NCBI RefSeq assembly: GCF_900103125.1
Contig: NZ_FNJV01000002.1
Location: 1 to 64,000, forward strand
Source of the DNA: Mucilaginibacter sp. OK268
GTDB taxonomy: Bacteria; Bacteroidota; Bacteroidia; Sphingobacteriales; Sphingobacteriaceae
DNA: 64,000 nucleotides
Direction of reading: 5' to 3'
Shown here: positions 35,125 through 44,463 of the stretch, piece by piece
Position numbering within the stretch: position 1 is the first letter of the stretch
Layout of the letters: every line of letters begins with the position of its first letter
Notes under the pieces: model-generated
Told to the model about the DNA's origin: nothing
The model's database searches: none
The model's input: the letters and a program-made list of their open reading frames with translations, nothing else
Position numbers and translations under genes: made by a program

Positions 35125-38100
35125 TTAGAATGAACAATTTAAACCTATTACCATTGTGCGTAATTGCGGTGTAGCAATGTAGTTACCAGTACCTAAACCC
35201 ACCCCTGTACCTGCGGCTGTTGTTTCTGGGTCATAGGTATACTTTTGCTTTGCCCAGGTATATAAATTTTGCCCTTGTGCATACACCGACAATGAAGACA
35301 TTCCGATGTGCTTGACTACTTTTTTAGGCAATGCATAGTTAAGGCTTAAGGTTTTAAGCTTAATATAGGAAGCGTCCCCCCAATTATAATCCGATGAGGC
35401 CAATGAACTATAAAGAGAGTTGGAGTTTACGCTGGCCATTGGTAACGCGGCGTTATCACCCACTTTGGTCCATCGATCTAAAACCGCTACACTTTGATTA
35501 GTATAGGAATACCCATATGGGCTATAATTGCTTGAAAGGGTATTATTCAGGTAACCATTGCGGTGGTTAAACTGGAAGGTAAAATCGAGCTGAAAACCTT
35601 TAAAGCTGATGGTGTTGCTGATACCGCCATAAAAAGGTGTGCCGTAGGGAGCTATCATCCTATCGGTGCTATAGCTCGGCACTCCATTGGCAGCGGTTGT
35701 TTGGAAAGTTGGCAAACCTGTCTGAGGATTAACGCCCGTAAAATGGTATAGAAACGAAATATCCAGCGGCTGGCCGATAACAAAGTTATAACCAGATTTT
35801 GCCAGGTTTGGATATTCAAGCAATTTATTGCGGGCAAACGTAAGGTTGACAGAGGAAGACCACCTTAAATCTTTAGCAGCGATATTGATCGTATTTAATT
35901 CAAATTCCCAACCGTAGTTTTGTACGATGGCCGGCAAATTCACAACAACACTCGAATAAGTTGCCTGAGTTGGCAGCGACTGGTAAGTGAGCAGATCACT
36001 GTTTCGGTTACGGTAATAATCTGCTTTAAGTAAAATACGGTCTTTCAGGAAACCTAATTCAACAGCAAAATCTAACTTTTTAGTCGTTTCCCAGTGTAAA
36101 TCGGGGTTAGCAATATTATTCTGAATCAATACACTGTTACCTTGGTAGCTGGACGTTCCTCCGGCAGCCCTGTCTGTAGCAATATATTGGTAACTTGGAA
36201 TCTGATCATTACCTGTTAACCCATAGCTGGCACGAAGCTTACCGAAGCTTAAAAAACTAAGTTTCTTTACAAAATCTTCCTGGGTAAATATCCAGGCAGC
36301 ACCAACGGCGCCAAAGTTGCCAAAACGGTGTGACGCCCCAAAGCGGGAAGAGCCATCTCGTCTGAATGTGCCGTCAAAAATATACTTATCCTTCCTGCTG
36401 TATTTGAGCCTTCCAAAAACCGCGTTATAATTATATTCGGAATAATTATAGTTATTAAAAGTGGTTATTGAGGTTGCCGCGAATAATGAATTGATTAACG
36501 CATCACTTGTAAAGCCGGCACCCGTCAGATAAACACCATCCGATTTAATATGCTGAAACGTGGTACCTACAACTGCATCAAAGTCTCCGTCTCCAATTTT
36601 CCTTTGATATTGGGCTTGTGGTTCAATAATGTAATTATTTGTTGAATTATCAGAAACATTTAATCTGCTGGTTGTAGCCGAATTAGCAGTGGCCGGGTTT
36701 TGTGAACTGGCAGGATTGACGGCTGTTTGGTGGATAGTGGTCAATGTATAACCTAAATTGGCTTTCAATGTAAGACCGGCCAACACTTTGTAACCTAAGT
36801 TTAGGTTACTAAGGAGGTTACTGGTTTTTGCATTGTATGTTTTTAAAAAATAAGATAATGGATTCGTCAGCGTCCAGTTTGGTGACCCGTCGGCATTAAA
36901 TATCGGATAGTTAGGCGGTAAATTATACAAGGTACTTAAATCAGTAGCCGGCAGATTATTGCCCATATAGTTATAATTGGCGGTCAGATCAATACTGAAG
37001 CGCCCATTCGCACTTTTACGACCAGCACTCAACCTGTTTGAAAAGGTATTGGCGGTATAATCACCGGGAAAAACAGTGCCTTGTCTCCGGTAGGTTGAGC
37101 TGAAAAGGAAATTGCTTTGTGAATCACCCCCAGATACTGTTGCCGTGGCATTAGTAGTATGCGATGTCCCGCCCATAAAATACCGCTGCCAGTCAGTATA
37201 GGCATTCTGATCCCAAACCGTTAAATCAAGGGCATTCGAAGCTGTTGGTGTAACACCGGCATTCGTGTATGCTTCTTTTCGCATCGCCAGGTATTGTTGC
37301 GTATTCATCATATCCAGGAAATGTGACACTTTTTCTATACCCTGGTAAAAATTCACATTAACGACGGTACGACTATTACTTCCTTTTTTGGTTGTAATTA
37401 AAACCACGCCGTTCGCTCCTCTTGAACCATAAATCGCTGTTGCATCCGCGTCCTTCAATACATCTATACGCTCAATATCCTCTGGATTGATCATACTAAA
37501 TGGACTGATGCCGCCGTTGGCAGCACTTAAACCAGCTGCATTCAAATTGTCTGATGGAGGCGTTTGAGCGTTGATGATGGTAAAAGGGACACCATCTATG
37601 ATGTATAACGGTGTGAAGCCGGTATAATAGCTTAATCCAGCCGCAGCTGCGGTACCTGCGCCCCTAATGTTCACCCGAACACCACCTCCAGGCAATCCGT
37701 TATCCTGGGTTATTTGCATTCCCGGGATATGGCCCTGTAATGCCGTAAGCGGGTTGGTCACTGTTTCTTTCCCTAATTCGGCAGCAGTTATGGAACTTAC
37801 AGCGCCGGTATTCAATTTGCGGGTTGTGGTACCATAAGCAAGTACTTGAACCTCATCCAGCTTTGATTGACTCACCGACATTTTAATGGTGCCCAGATCA
37901 GCGGCAGCGGGCAATTCGATTTTTGCGTAGCCAATACTGGTAATCACAACAATAGCTTTATCATTGACGGCTCTCAAATAGAAATAACCATCGCTGCCAG
38001 TTGTGGTGACCTGACTGCCACCTTTTAAAGTTACAGTAACTCCGGGTAATGGCTGGCCATTCTCGTCTACAACCCTACCGCGTATGTCCATTTGCAAAAT

Positions 38101-38490
38101 ATTCTTTATCTCTTGAATAGTTGACTTTTTTTTCTTGATGCCGATAGCATTGGCCGATATGTAATAAGTCAGCTCCTGATCTTTCAGGCATAGGTCAAGA
38201 ACTTCCCTTAACGGTGCGTTTTTGATTTGCAGACTAACGTTTCCGCTGCCATTTAAGACATCAGATTCATAAATAAAAATATAACCCGTTTGGGCTTTAA
38301 TAGCGTCGAATACTTTCGTAATCGGAACGTTCTTTACATTCAACGTAACTGATTGTGCCTTGGTTATGGCGCCTGTAGCCTGAAAGAAAACAGCCACGAG
38401 AAGGAATGCTGTCAGTTTCATAATGAGTAGGGTTTTAAATAGCGTTTGCTGTTTTTCGCGCAGGGCATGGCGAAGCATATAAAAATTCAT
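35125..38490 (-). CDS. SusC/RagA-type TonB-dependent transporter with STN domain
   Basis: A 1121-residue transporter. A cytoplasmic-looking N-terminal extension precedes the likely signal start at Met24 (MKLTAFLLVAVFFQATGA). An STN domain lies at about 45-120, a carboxypeptidase-like domain at about 135-205 (RGRVVDENGQPLPGVTVTLK), and the plug at about 215-345 (VQVLAYGTTTRKLNTGAVSS). The barrel fills the rest. The STN domain should signal to the FecR upstream and the ECF sigma at 40062. Partner SusD follows at once. Confidence 0.93.
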   Translation of the reverse strand: MNFYMLRHALREKQQTLFKTLLIMKLTAFLLVAVFFQATGAITKAQSVTLNVKNVPITKVFDAIKAQTGYIFIYESDVLNGSGNVSLQIKNAPLREVLDLCLKDQELTYYISANAIGIKKKKSTIQEIKNILQMDIRGRVVDENGQPLPGVTVTLKGGSQVTTTGSDGYFYLRAVNDKAIVVITSIGYAKIELPAAADLGTIKMSVSQSKLDEVQVLAYGTTTRKLNTGAVSSITAAELGKETVTNPLTALQGHIPGMQITQDNGLPGGGVRVNIRGAGTAAAAGLSYYTGFTPLYIIDGVPFTIINAQTPPSDNLNAAGLSAANGGISPFSMINPEDIERIDVLKDADATAIYGSRGANGVVLITTKKGSNSRTVVNVNFYQGIEKVSHFLDMMNTQQYLAMRKEAYTNAGVTPTASNALDLTVWDQNAYTDWQRYFMGGTSHTTNATATVSGGDSQSNFLFSSTYRRQGTVFPGDYTANTFSNRLSAGRKSANGRFSIDLTANYNYMGNNLPATDLSTLYNLPPNYPIFNADGSPNWTLTNPLSYFLKTYNAKTSNLLSNLNLGYKVLAGLTLKANLGYTLTTIHQTAVNPASSQNPATANSATTSRLNVSDNSTNNYIIEPQAQYQRKIGDGDFDAVVGTTFQHIKSDGVYLTGAGFTSDALINSLFAATSITTFNNYNYSEYNYNAVFGRLKYSRKDKYIFDGTFRRDGSSRFGASHRFGNFGAVGAAWIFTQEDFVKKLSFLSFGKLRASYGLTGNDQIPSYQYIATDRAAGGTSSYQGNSVLIQNNIANPDLHWETTKKLDFAVELGFLKDRILLKADYYRNRNSDLLTYQSLPTQATYSSVVVNLPAIVQNYGWEFELNTINIAAKDLRWSSSVNLTFARNKLLEYPNLAKSGYNFVIGQPLDISFLYHFTGVNPQTGLPTFQTTAANGVPSYSTDRMIAPYGTPFYGGISNTISFKGFQLDFTFQFNHRNGYLNNTLSSNYSPYGYSYTNQSVAVLDRWTKVGDNAALPMASVNSNSLYSSLASSDYNWGDASYIKLKTLSLNYALPKKVVKHIGMSSLSVYAQGQNLYTWAKQKYTYDPETTAAGTGVGLGTGNYIATPQLRTMVIGLNCSF

Positions 38491-38575
38491 ACTTTTGATT
38501 TGTTTGGGTTTTCAAATATTCAATCGATAGGGATTTTCTTTCCGCCCTGGGCGGAAGATGGTTAACCTGAACTTT

Positions 38576-38603
38576 GGCCGGAGGTGTTAGCGCACTTTCG
38601 GCC
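38576..38603. repeat. Hairpin in the second fecR-susC gap
   Basis: ggccggaggtg pairs with cactttcggcc (one mismatch). It is in the same position and similar in shape to the hairpin at 17513-17541. It may be an attenuator shared by ECF/FecR/SusC loci of this genome. Confidence 0.5.
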
Positions 38604-38676
38604 TTTGTTGATTATCCTTGAAGTTTTTGTAGTTATGTCTTCATAGGCAGTTCTATTTATGAGTTATTGTTTGTAT

Positions 38677-39813
38677 TTATGGTTTTATGATAATTCTCTT
38701 GCCACTGAGTTGCACATGGAGGTCCTGGAATTCAAGTACCCTTAACAGATCGGTAAGTTGTACCCGGCGCGAAATTCCACCTGAGAATTTGCGACTTGAA
38801 GGAGCTCCCTGGTAAATTATGTCTACGTCATACCAACGAGACACCTGGCGCATAATCTCTTCTATTGTTTTTCCTTGGAATGACGTCTGTCCGTTCTTCC
38901 AGGCTATTACCTCACCTACATCTGCCTTTAGTACTGAAATTGCTTGCGATTTGCCGACAACTGCCTGATAACCTGGCTTGAGAATTACCGTAGTTTCATT
39001 TGTGACTATTCTCACGCTCCCATCAACCAAGGTAGTTTTCGTGGCAGTTTCCTCCGGATAAGCATCGACATTAAAAGTTGTTCCTATATCTTCCAGCGTC
39101 ATACCGGCTACTTTGATCTTAAAAGGTTGCTTCGCATGATGTGCTACTTCAAAATATGCCTGCCCAGTTAATTCAACTACCCTATCTGGCCCTGTGAAGG
39201 CTACCGGATAACGAATCGTTGAAGCCGCGTCAAGCATAACCCGCGTCCCATCCGGTAATATAATCTGAGGCCACTGCGCGCCTCTTGGCGTACTCAATGT
39301 ATTATACTGTACTATGCCGGAAGATTGCGAACTCCCCTGGTAAATGATTTGACCTTGCGGGGTTTTAAGGATCACCGTTTTTTGTTGCGTGGCCACTTGC
39401 CCGTTTGAAGCATCCGTTAAACTGATCTGCTTGCCATTGGCCAGGGTCAGGACCGCTTTGTTACGGCCGGGAACAATCGTTTCTTTTTGGGTAGCCGTAG
39501 TTTGCTGCCTCTTAACATCAGGCAACAGATAATAGCCGCCAATGGATAAGCCTATAAGCAGCAAGGCGGCTGCGGCAATACGTGGCCAAAGCAATTTCCT
39601 GATCTCCCGGTGCTTGACGGGTGTCTTTTGTTCAAGTGATAAAATCAATGGTAAAGTCTGATTCATCTTTGCCTCCAAGTCGGCTGGATAATTTAAATCG
39701 CTTTTATTTCGAGCATAATTAATATACCAGGATTCCAACAGTCCTTTTTCGCGTGGAGAGGCAATGCCATCTTGATATTTTTCAATTAAGTCTTTAATTT
39801 CCTGACTTGTCAT
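38677..39813 (-). CDS. FecR-type anti-sigma factor
   Basis: About 378 residues from the ATG at 39813 (MTSQEIKDLIEKYQDG); an upstream in-frame ATG at 39852 adds only 13 unlikely hydrophobic residues. Layout: N-terminal sigma-binding region (1-75), membrane helix near 76-98 (IAAAALLLIGLSIGGYYLLP), FecR domain (about 180-280, with IILPDGTRVMLDAASTIRYP) and a C-terminal DUF4974-like domain (about 300-378). It is encoded directly downstream of its ECF sigma and directly upstream of its SusC, so the second locus keeps the canonical order. Confidence 0.93.
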   Translation of the reverse strand: MTSQEIKDLIEKYQDGIASPREKGLLESWYINYARNKSDLNYPADLEAKMNQTLPLILSLEQKTPVKHREIRKLLWPRIAAAALLLIGLSIGGYYLLPDVKRQQTTATQKETIVPGRNKAVLTLANGKQISLTDASNGQVATQQKTVILKTPQGQIIYQGSSQSSGIVQYNTLSTPRGAQWPQIILPDGTRVMLDAASTIRYPVAFTGPDRVVELTGQAYFEVAHHAKQPFKIKVAGMTLEDIGTTFNVDAYPEETATKTTLVDGSVRIVTNETTVILKPGYQAVVGKSQAISVLKADVGEVIAWKNGQTSFQGKTIEEIMRQVSRWYDVDIIYQGAPSSRKFSGGISRRVQLTDLLRVLEFQDLHVQLSGKRIIIKP

Positions 39814-40061
39814 GCTTCCTATGGGTATTAATAACAGTAAGGCACTTAACAAAAGCCTTTAGGGGACAATACATCAAAAAAAAACATCTATTTTGATCAA
39901 GCGCATTGAAATTGTGAAAATTTCGATATATGCGGAGATAAATTCTGCAATTATTAAAAAAAGACCTACAAAAACACAGTAAATAATTCGTTAAAACTAC
40001 CATGAGTTAAAATCCGGCATTTTATCGAATTAAATCAATCGAATTTCAAATTAAAGTTCTC

Positions 40062-40658
40062 CTACCGGAGCAAATGAATAAAAACCATTAATACATAAGG
40101 CCGGTCCTTTAATTTCACGCGCAGAATTTTCAAGGCCCGCTTTACCTGTTCTCGCACCGTACTTTCTGATATATTCAATTTTTCCGCAATCTGTTTATGG
40201 GATAACAGCTCCTTGCGGCTCAGATTAAAAACTTCCCGCATCCTCAATGGCATCCGGTCAATTTCAGATTCAATCTCGTTCACCAGTTCCTGATACCGCA
40301 GTTCATCTTCAACCTGGTAATACCCCTCTTCTATAAAGACGGACAAATCTTTAAGATAGTCCGACTTAACTTTTTCCCGACGGATCAGGTTAAAAACATG
40401 ATTTCGTATCGCGCTGTATAAATAGGATGAAATCGACCCAGTTAAACGGATCGATGACGCATTTTGCCAGAACCAGGCGAATGTTTCCTGCACCACATCT
40501 CCTGCCAATTCCTCATCATCAAGCATCCGGTAAACGTGGAGATATAATAAAGGCCAGTATTGCTTATAAAGCAATGTAAACGCGTGGTGATCCCCGTCAG
40601 CTATACTAGCCAATAATTCACGTTCATTAACTGGGGAATTTAAAGCCATCTCGATCAC
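40062..40658 (-). CDS. ECF RNA polymerase sigma factor
   Basis: A 198-residue ECF sigma. Region 2 has LLYKQYWPLLYLHVYRML and VVQETFAWFWQN, and region 4 ends with the helix-turn-helix ELLSHKQIAEKLNISESTVR. It is expected to be held by the FecR at 38677 and to drive the susC-susD-tlpA-M16 genes when the substrate is sensed. Its order with FecR and SusC is canonical, in contrast to the first locus. Bases 40659-40693 before it form a short promoter-like gap. Confidence 0.93.
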   Translation of the reverse strand: MIEMALNSPVNERELLASIADGDHHAFTLLYKQYWPLLYLHVYRMLDDEELAGDVVQETFAWFWQNASSIRLTGSISSYLYSAIRNHVFNLIRREKVKSDYLKDLSVFIEEGYYQVEDELRYQELVNEIESEIDRMPLRMREVFNLSRKELLSHKQIAEKLNISESTVREQVKRALKILRVKLKDRPYVLMVFIHLLR

Positions 40659-40693
40659 AACATCGTTTTAAATTACAAAAAGACAATTCAATA

Positions 40694-40912
40694 TTAAGTA
40701 ATCTTTATGAAAATACTAACAGGATGTCGTTTTTCTCGTGTTTCTGAATTAAAAGACGATAAATATTTAAACAACCATCCCTCTAAATTGGCAAATTCCG
40801 GCACTACCTTCACAATATTATGTAATTCATCAATGTGTTGCTGGATTTTCTGGTCATCATATCGTTTGTTCGCCATTTCGACAAGGGCAGCTATCGTTCC
40901 AGTGTGCCCCAA
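40694..40912 (-). pseudogene. Short unrecognised frame, probably a gene fragment
   Basis: A 72-residue frame from a TTG, beginning GHTGTIAALVEMANKRY. The codons before it continue in frame as LWSSV but soon meet a stop, and other nearby frames break into pieces. No family could be assigned. It adjoins the decayed region that contains the serine-hydrolase pseudogene, and 40913-41199 shows no intact gene. I treat it as a fragment. Confidence 0.35.
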
Positions 40913-41199
40913 TACAGAGCTCCATAGAGTTTTTTTGGAACTCGGCTATACCGTTTCAGCAATATTTATTTCCACTATACCCTTACCGCCATCAGGACTG
41001 TACCTGTGTTCAGTCTGAGCACTCAGCCAGATAGATACACTTAACCGGCTGGCCAGTGATGGCTGATTTGCTTCCTTTGTGGCGTGGTAAAGTTGCACCT
41101 ACAGGTTCCAGTTCAACATCAAATCTATCTGGGCAAAGTTTAAACTCCGGTCAATAGTGGAATCTTTCATTTTGGCATCATCTTTTTCAAGGAGATGCC

Positions 41200-41850
41200 T
41201 TGTTACTAGCAGGTGATAGCCCTACGTCTTTAGGTGCGTTTTTAGAAAGTTATTTTGCATTCACCGGAAAATTATATTCAAGTTACAACTATCTTAAACA
41301 AAAATCAGGAGCTTACCGGGAGTACTGCAACATTGCCACAGGGCTAGCGGTTACATTGTGGAACGGATAACCGGTATGAACTATATGAATACAGTATGCA
41401 GATCACTTTCAAGCCCCTAAAATAAAAAACACATGGCTGGTTTCTTTCTGAGACCCGTCTATCAAAACGTGCCACGCAAAAGATAAAACTGGTGACACTT
41501 TAAAACTGATACCTTTTTATAGTGTCCCTACTTATTGGAATGGAGGCATGCGTATCTCTGCATCAGAATTGGCAAGGTTCTTTATCGCAATTACTTGGCG
41601 GCGCAAAGTCCGTCTTAAAGAAATCCTTAGTTGACAACATGGCGCGTTTACAGTTCATCGCAGACCATAAACCTGAAAATACCAATTTAGCAAAGAAAAA
41701 CAACGGGCTTTTGGGCCACAAAGGATGGCAGCGCCGAAATTAGTTATGGCGATACTGTGAATATTCTGGAATCGTTGAGCACTCATTCCAGAATTACAAA
41801 CGATAAGTTCCGGAACACGTTGACAATATTAATTTATTGATTGTTGATGC
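41200..41850 (+). pseudogene. Decayed serine hydrolase (class C beta-lactamase family)
   Basis: Pieces of a beta-lactamase-like serine hydrolase can be read in more than one frame. An unbroken piece runs LLAGDSPTSLGAFLESYFAF, followed by KLYSSYNYLKQKSGAYREYC, which includes the Tyr-x-Asn-like YCN motif. After a stop comes ITGMNYMNTVCRS, then LKLIPFYSVPTYWNGGMRIS and ASELARFFIAI in a shifted frame, and later ISYGDTVNILESLSTH. The N-terminal part with the SxxK nucleophile is not found, and several stops and frameshifts are present. It is clearly non-functional. The following stretch to 42123 is likewise without an intact gene. Confidence 0.75.
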
Positions 41851-42123
41851 CAATTCTATGGGTAACAAACACAATTCGGCGCTCTGAAACGCACGGAATA
41901 GAGGCCAGGACATCCGAAATATCCATTTAACGGATGATGTACGACATGCTTACTCGAAGAGCACGACGTTATTTCCATTTTTGGGAGCACGCTCACCCCT
42001 CCTAAGATTACCCGAAATCTTAACCTATGTTAAGGTTATTTCTTACCATACATCAAATGAGAATGGTGAATTAAAGGCCAGTTTTGTGATGTCCAATAAG
42101 ACAAAAACTTAAACATCAAAAAA

Positions 42124-42687
42124 ATGAAAAATTTGACAAGAATTGCAGCCATGTTATTATTGATGGTGAGCGCCGGTACTTTATCCGTAAAAGCACAATC
42201 AAAACAGGAAATCGCTAAAATGCAGCAACAGTTAAAACAACTGACAGCAGCCGACAAACTGGTTCAACGACACCTGAAAACATTTGACACATTGGATTAT
42301 ACCGTCTTCAGTGGTCAGCAGTGGGCACGCTTCCACGAAAGCCATGGCACAAATATCAAAGTATTCTGGCCGGATGGTCATATAACCACTGGCCTGGCCA
42401 AACATATCGAAGACATGAAAGCTTTGTTTGTTTATGCGCCTGATACCCGTATCAAGCAGCACCCTATCCGTTTCGGTTCAGGAAGCTTTACAGCCGTTAC
42501 CGGCGTTTTCGAAGGTACTTTTACCAAACCTATGCCTATTGGCAATGGTAAATTCATCCAACCGACCGGTAAAAAATTCAATATCCCAATGGCTACCATC
42601 GGAATCTGGAAAGATGGCGTAATGACCGAAGAACATTTGTTTTGGGACAACAAGGCTTACCTTGACCAAATTGGTCTTGGCAAATAA
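42124..42687 (+). CDS. Exported SnoaL-like (ester cyclase) protein
   Basis: A 187-residue protein with a signal peptide (about 1-25, ending VKAQ), followed by a NTF2/SnoaL-like cone fold. Recognisable pieces are VQRHLKTFDTLDYTVFSGQQ, the HGTNIKVFWPDGH stretch, an EGTFTKPMPIGNG strand, and EEHLFWDN near the end. Polyketide cyclases share this fold, but many members act in other reactions and the substrate cannot be given. It is the first gene of a + strand run with a YgiD-like dioxygenase and an esterase. Confidence 0.8.
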   Translation: MKNLTRIAAMLLLMVSAGTLSVKAQSKQEIAKMQQQLKQLTAADKLVQRHLKTFDTLDYTVFSGQQWARFHESHGTNIKVFWPDGHITTGLAKHIEDMKALFVYAPDTRIKQHPIRFGSGSFTAVTGVFEGTFTKPMPIGNGKFIQPTGKKFNIPMATIGIWKDGVMTEEHLFWDNKAYLDQIGLGK

Positions 42688-42738
42688 TCAGCATACGCCG
42701 CAGGCATACCAAATGGTGTGCCTGCTTAAATTAAACAT

Positions 42739-43563
42739 ATGAAATTGCAGGAACTGGCAACTATTGCCGGGAATTTTCCATTGAGGGAAAAAACTATGCC
42801 CTTGTTATTTATCGGTCATGGTCATCCGATGAATGCCTTATGGGATAATGATTTCACACGGACACTGACCAAACTTGGTCAAAGCTTAGATAAACCAAGT
42901 GCCGTGTTGGTTATATCAGCACATTGGGAAACTGTTGGCACCTATGTGAGTGTTAATCCGGCACCACGTACCATCCATGACTTTGGCGGGTTCCCCGATG
43001 AACTGTTTCGTGTTAAATACGAACCGCAGGGGCACCCTGAATTGGCCCGGGAATTAAAATCACTCGTGTCGCTTACTGATGTGATGGAAGATCATGATAT
43101 GGGCCTTGACCATGGCGCATGGACAGTATTAAAATTTATCTGGCCGGAAGCTGACGTGCCGGTATTTGAGATGAGTATGGACTATTCAAAAGATGCGGCC
43201 TTCCACTTCCGGTTAGGCGAACAGCTGAAAGCGCTGCGGCGCAGGGGCGTACTCATTCTTTGCAGCGGAAATATCGTGCATAACCTCCGAATGATTGTTT
43301 GGCGGGACATCGATGCCCAACCGTACGATTGGAATTTTGAATTTGACGGATTTGTTAAGGAGCAATTAGAGCATCGGAACTTCGACGCTTTGATTAACTA
43401 CGATAAAGCAGGTTTAGCAGCACGAATGTCTATTCCAACCAATGATCACTACCTGCCTTTGATGTATGCGATAGGATTAATCGAAAAAAGCGAACCGATA
43501 AAACACATCTACGAAGGCTACCAGTTCGGCAGTTTGAGTATGCGCTGTTTTCAGGCAGGGTAA
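42739..43563 (+). CDS. ygiD: LigB-family extradiol dioxygenase, YgiD-like
   Basis: A 274-residue member of the class III extradiol dioxygenase family that includes 4,5-DOPA dioxygenase YgiD. Four motifs for the metal site and active site are seen: IGHGHPMNAL near the N-terminus (first His ligands), SAHWET, DHGAWTVL and DHYLPL. The length matches the family. It opens aromatic diols, but the natural substrate is not known. It follows the SnoaL-like gene by 51 bp, and the esterase starts 17 bp after it, so the three are probably one operon. The DOPA preference is an inference from family name only. Confidence 0.85.
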   Translation: MKLQELATIAGNFPLREKTMPLLFIGHGHPMNALWDNDFTRTLTKLGQSLDKPSAVLVISAHWETVGTYVSVNPAPRTIHDFGGFPDELFRVKYEPQGHPELARELKSLVSLTDVMEDHDMGLDHGAWTVLKFIWPEADVPVFEMSMDYSKDAAFHFRLGEQLKALRRRGVLILCSGNIVHNLRMIVWRDIDAQPYDWNFEFDGFVKEQLEHRNFDALINYDKAGLAARMSIPTNDHYLPLMYAIGLIEKSEPIKHIYEGYQFGSLSMRCFQAG

Positions 43564-43580
43564 TTATTATTAAATATATT

Positions 43581-44267
43581 ATGATAATGGAAATTAAAAC
43601 AGATGCCCTGAAGGGCGAAGAGCTGATGCTCATATATAAGATTCGTGAGGCAGAATTATCAGAAAAAAAGGCAGGGTTAATTCTTTTATTGCATGGAATT
43701 GGCAGCAATGAAGAAGACCTTTTTAGGTTAGCAAACCAATTTCCGCCTGATTTTGTAATTGTTTCGGCGAGAGCGCCTTATACGATTTCTCCCGGAAAGT
43801 ACACCTGGTTCGAATTAGGATTCAGCAACGGCGAACGGGTAATTAATGCTGAACAAGCTGAAAAGAGCCGCCTGGTAATCAATACATTTATCAGCCAGTT
43901 GGTCGACAAATATGATATTGACCAAAAAAAAGTTTTCCTCGGCGGTTTCAGCCAGGGCGGTATCATGTCTTATAGTGTTGGTCTTACTTTCCCTAAAAAA
44001 TTGGCGGGAATATTCATTTTAAGCAGCCGTCTGTTACCGGAAGTTAAGCCGCTGATCAGGCCGGGTGAAGAATTGCAAAGCTTGCCGATATTCATAGCCC
44101 ATGGGAAAAACGATCCCGTATTGCCTTTAACCTATGCGACTGATGCACTCGCTTATCTGCAAACTTTAACCAACAACATTACCTATCACGAATATGATAT
44201 GGTCCATACCGTGGGTGAAAAGGAACTTGCTGACCTGGTTGATTGGATATTTGCCAAAAGTCTATAA
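43581..44267 (+). CDS. Carboxylesterase/phospholipase-type alpha/beta hydrolase
   Basis: A 228-residue alpha/beta hydrolase of the carboxylesterase/lysophospholipase type. An oxyanion region LLLHGIGSNEEDLF is followed by the nucleophile Ser in GGFSQGG, the acid Asp in HGKNDPVLPL and the catalytic His in MVHTVGEK. It lacks a signal peptide, so a cytoplasmic role is likely. Its 3' end and the following sequence have a diverged duplicate at 48669-48857 in front of the crp gene, 4.5 kb away. The original downstream neighbour was therefore probably the Crp-like regulator. Confidence 0.85.
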   Translation: MIMEIKTDALKGEELMLIYKIREAELSEKKAGLILLLHGIGSNEEDLFRLANQFPPDFVIVSARAPYTISPGKYTWFELGFSNGERVINAEQAEKSRLVINTFISQLVDKYDIDQKKVFLGGFSQGGIMSYSVGLTFPKKLAGIFILSSRLLPEVKPLIRPGEELQSLPIFIAHGKNDPVLPLTYATDALAYLQTLTNNITYHEYDMVHTVGEKELADLVDWIFAKSL

Positions 44268-44324
44268 ACTGCGGTATAATTTTCTGAGTGCGTTCGACTC
44301 TGCTTTTCAACAACTTGATAAATT
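44138..44324 (+). repeat. Direct repeat, left copy (esterase end plus truncated crp start)
   Basis: This segment covers the last part of the esterase gene, its stop, a spacer, and a stretch whose codons read VRSTLLFNN, which matches the MRSTLLFNN start of the Crp-like protein at 48821. The crp-like frame then dissolves. The right copy at 48669-48857 is about 80 percent alike by eye. Confidence 0.8.
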
Positions 44325-44463
44325 CTTTTGATTTGAAAAATGTCGGCTCTAACAAAGCTATCGTTTGATTTCCAGTAAAATATTCACGAAAACAAAAACC
44401 TAAAAAACGATGATCACAAATATCATCGGCTTTAAGAGTATTCTTAATTTAAAAAACAATATC

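Noticed and set aside
38490..38677. fecR-susC gap as a riboswitch
   Set aside because: Only one short hairpin and no known aptamer pattern is seen.
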